Shown here one piece after another: positions 19,034 to 20,910 of a stretch of DNA of 20,910 nt (position 1 is the first letter of the stretch; the number at the start of each line of letters is the position of its first letter). Made by a program: the position numbers and the translations under genes. Under the pieces are notes generated by a model. That model saw only the letters and a program-made list of their open reading frames with translations. It was not told the DNA's origin and made no database searches. The DNA comes from a virus: positions 1 to 20,910 of IMG/VR virus record IMGVR_UViG_3300017917_000447. One strand, given 5' to 3'.

Positions 19034-20522
19034 GAATGTATATACCATTCTTGAGAAAGTAAAGAAAGGTGAGATACAATCTCATTATAAAAATGAAGGT
19101 GGTTTGTTTGGTAAGATTAACTTCTATAAGAAACCAGACCTTATTAAGCCACATATGCATTGGTTAGATGAAAATAGGATAGATAGTATCATGAATCATT
19201 ATTTTGGTGATGCCAAAAATGTACAAGATGCATATAATAAGTTTGCAAAGAGTACAGGTTATGCTAAGATACCTGATGGTAAAAAGCCAGACTTTGGAGA
19301 CTTTGTAAAGAAGGTTAAAGAAAACTATCAGAAGTTTCCTAAGCATATACCTAAAGATATCTTTAAGATGTTCTATCACAGAATGGAGAACTTAGAGTTT
19401 GAAGAGCGTACTGATATTAATCATGCTAAGTTTAGATTTCTAGAGAAAGCTAACAATCCTGTAGCCAAGATTATGTCTGAAGGATCTAATCTAAAGTCTG
19501 CCATCTTTGCTAGAAACATCATGGGTGCATATATGACCAGACTAACAACCATGGATTATATAGATGCAGAACAATCTGAAAAGATTAAGAATGGTATGAG
19601 TGGTCAGTCAGACTTTGACAATGAAGGGTTTGATGACGCCATGAAAGACATGATGGATAGTCAACAAGGTAAGTCTGCAATGGAAGAAGCTATTAAACAA
19701 GCTACAGATTTATGTAATCAAATGGATGATACAATGGACCAAGACATACAAGAGATGATGTTTGACCAGGTCAATGAACCTGGAGGTCAATCTGAAGCTG
19801 GTAAACTTAGTCCTGATTATATCAGACAAGTAGCAAGAAGTCTTGAGAACATATCTCTATCCATGGGATCTCTTAAAGAGAAACTTAAGAAGTTGCTTGA
19901 TAAGTCTGCAAGTTATTTTAGTTCTAAGAAGAAGGTGATATATGAAGACTTGTTCAACTCAGATAATATATCTGGTCTAGAAGAATTTGAATTCTTACAT
20001 CCAAAACTTAGAAAGCTTTTTGCAGAAGACATCATGGTAAAAGATACTAAGTCCATAGGTAAGATAGATGTCTATATAGATATATCAGGATCTATGTCTG
20101 ACTCTTGTGGTGTAACCAATAAAGATGGAGACAGAATATCTCGTTTAGACTTCTGTAAATCCATGGTGGCTAAGCTAGCTGAAATGGATATGCTAAATGA
20201 AGTGTACACATTTAATAACAATGTTAGAAAGTTTAAGAAAGACATTGTAAGTATTGCAATGTTGGATACATCTGGTGGTACAACTATTAACAATGCTGTA
20301 AATAGTGTACAGAGAAATGGCGTTAACGCTATTATTCTTACAGATGCAGAAGACGGATGTAACACTTATTCTGATAAAGCATTCTTCATTGGTCTAAAGG
20401 GAGCTAGGTTTAATCATTTTCATGCTGATACCATAGCAGAGTATTCTAGAAGAGATCAAGTGATTATCTTTGATGGTTCTACTATTAAGAAAGTAGATCA
20501 GAATGGTCAAGTGATGAACTGA
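19017..20522 (+). CDS. VWA-domain protein, partner of the AAA+ ATPase (CobT/ViaA-like)
   Basis: 501 residues. Residues 1-330 are mostly helical; about 210-265 form an acidic, Met-rich segment. The C-terminal VWA domain starts with IDVYIDISGSM: MIDAS residues D355, S357 and S359, then T422 in GGTT and D443 in LTDAED, so the metal site is complete. A VWA domain at the C-terminus after a long helical, acidic part is the layout of ViaA and CobT, which work with RavA and CobS. With the AAA+ gene just upstream, this is an ATPase/adaptor pair. In phages the substrate is not known; assembly or host-takeover chaperoning are options. A strong terminator follows. Confidence 0.88.
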   Translation: MAKQYKNVYTILEKVKKGEIQSHYKNEGGLFGKINFYKKPDLIKPHMHWLDENRIDSIMNHYFGDAKNVQDAYNKFAKSTGYAKIPDGKKPDFGDFVKKVKENYQKFPKHIPKDIFKMFYHRMENLEFEERTDINHAKFRFLEKANNPVAKIMSEGSNLKSAIFARNIMGAYMTRLTTMDYIDAEQSEKIKNGMSGQSDFDNEGFDDAMKDMMDSQQGKSAMEEAIKQATDLCNQMDDTMDQDIQEMMFDQVNEPGGQSEAGKLSPDYIRQVARSLENISLSMGSLKEKLKKLLDKSASYFSSKKKVIYEDLFNSDNISGLEEFEFLHPKLRKLFAEDIMVKDTKSIGKIDVYIDISGSMSDSCGVTNKDGDRISRLDFCKSMVAKLAEMDMLNEVYTFNNNVRKFKKDIVSIAMLDTSGGTTINNAVNSVQRNGVNAIILTDAEDGCNTYSDKAFFIGLKGARFNHFHADTIAEYSRRDQVIIFDGSTIKKVDQNGQVMN

Positions 20523-20530
20523 TACGAGAA

Positions 20531-20568
20531 AGCCCCTGTTATGTAATACAGGGGCTATTTCTTTTTCT
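20531..20568. terminator. Strong intrinsic terminator at convergent junction
   Basis: AGCCCCTGT (20531-20539) and ACAGGGGCT (20548-20556) pair perfectly over 9 bp with an 8-base loop, followed by ATTTCTTTTT on the plus strand. On the minus strand only TTCTC follows, so it ends plus-strand transcription best, though it may serve both sides. Confidence 0.85.
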
Positions 20569-20616
20569 GGGTGAATCTATAGGAGTAGATCAGCATCCAG
20601 AATATATATGGAAGGG

Positions 20617-20745
20617 TTAACGTCCTTGTCCTTGGTATTTCTTAGGTCTAGGAGTATGCTTATTATATGACTTCTTAGCAGCACCACCTTTGCGTCTACC
20701 AAATGTCACCTTTCTAAGCTCTCCTAATGATTTTCCTTTTGCCAT
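20617..20745 (-). CDS. Highly basic small protein (42 aa)
   Basis: Read on the minus strand from ATG at 20743-20745 to TAA at 20617-20619. It begins MAKGKSLGELRKVTFGRRKG and ends RPKKYQGQGR, with 14 Lys/Arg in 42 residues and no hydrophobic segment. Composition suggests nucleic-acid binding or a virion DNA-condensing protein; nothing more specific is visible. It lies 2 bases downstream of a probable surface/structural protein gene, so it should be co-transcribed with the late genes. Confidence 0.75.
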   Translation of the reverse strand: MAKGKSLGELRKVTFGRRKGGAAKKSYNKHTPRPKKYQGQGR

Positions 20746-20747
20746 TA

Positions 20748-20910
20748 TTAATCTTTTATAAGTCTTACAGTAAGTCCTGTTTTTTTAATTATACTACTTC
20801 CTACAGTGAATTCTGCAGAACTTGAACTAAAATTTATAGTTCTAGCATTATTTAAATCAAATTCATTAGAAGACCAGTTACCACCACTTTGAAGTAAAAA
20901 ATTAAAAAAG
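20748..20910 (-). CDS. C-terminus of a FISUMP/DUF1566-like surface or tail protein (partial)
   Basis: Minus-strand frame open from the window edge (20910) to TAA at 20748-20750; 54 residues visible. It contains SGGNWSSNEFDLNNARTINF, SSSSAEFTVGSSII and ends KKTGLTVRLIKD. The end GLTVRLIKD and the WSS...NAR.INFSSS pattern match the C-terminus of Fibrobacter-succinogenes-major-paralogous (DUF1566) domains, common in Bacteroidota surface proteins and in tail fibres of their phages. The rest of the gene lies beyond the window, so its full size and role are not known. Confidence 0.7.
   Translation of the reverse strand, partial: FFNFLLQSGGNWSSNEFDLNNARTINFSSSSAEFTVGSSIIKKTGLTVRLIKD

Noticed and set aside
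1-20910. Alternative genetic code with a reassigned stop codon
   Set aside because: TAA, TAG and TGA all end complete, well-formed genes, including several ATGA couplings, so no reassignment is needed.

Overview
The window looks like part of the genome of a tailed double-stranded DNA phage (or a closely related prophage) of a Bacteroidota host. Signs of a phage are dense small genes with 4-base ATGA overlaps, many genes of no known function, free-standing homing-type nucleases (endonuclease VII-like HNH and GIY-YIG), a phage-type uracil-DNA glycosylase and SF2 helicase, and phage-associated families (DUF6915-like, DUF4406-like, HTH_36-like). Signs of Bacteroidota are AT-rich leaders with almost no Shine-Dalgarno sequences, TAnnTTTG-like -7 boxes, tRNA and tmRNA genes without an encoded CCA, a tmRNA tag that begins GNTN (compare GETN in Bacteroides), and a FISUMP/DUF1566-like C-terminus. 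TAA, TAG and TGA all act as stops, so the code appears standard. No terminase, capsid, integrase or polymerase gene is visible, so the exact phage group (for example crAss-like) cannot be settled here.

Layout. Bases 1-4742: plus-strand small genes (a possible degenerate methyltransferase, HTH proteins, many unknowns) separated by three long, highly structured non-coding intervals (1222-1504, 2319-2609, 3263-3461). Bases 4750-5516: an endonuclease VII-like gene with its own promoter, then a zinc-ribbon microprotein behind a perfect palindrome and a perfect hairpin. Bases 5536-7570: an RNA-centred module with a complete one-piece tmRNA of about 532 nt, a secreted parallel beta-helix protein, and a CAU tRNA starting on the base after that protein's stop codon, followed by a strong terminator. 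Bases 7588-13203: mostly uncharacterised small genes, including a stand-alone gene between two terminators (8683-9141), an HNH protein, a deoxyribosyltransferase-like protein and a DUF6915-like protein.

Bases 13204-20522 form a DNA-metabolism and chaperone block: a structured leader, SF2 helicase, possible NinB-like protein, one reversed gene, uracil-DNA glycosylase, GIY-YIG nuclease, a two-part fusion protein, a MoxR/RavA-like AAA+ ATPase with an N-terminal extension, a small overlapping ORF, and a von Willebrand A (VWA) protein with an intact MIDAS motif. After a strong terminator at 20531, transcription reverses: a 42-residue basic protein and the C-terminus of a probable surface or tail protein lie on the minus strand, so the window ends at a convergent boundary, probably between replication and structural arms.

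The most unusual content is the phage-borne trans-translation RNA with a 26-codon tag and a conserved G3.U alanine identity pair, the secreted beta-helix gene lodged between tmRNA and tRNA, the AAA+/VWA pair with an Asn in the Walker B motif, the two adjacent fusion genes that share the same vestigial start-site sequence at their junctions, and the recurrent structured RNAs, one of which closes like a tRNA.
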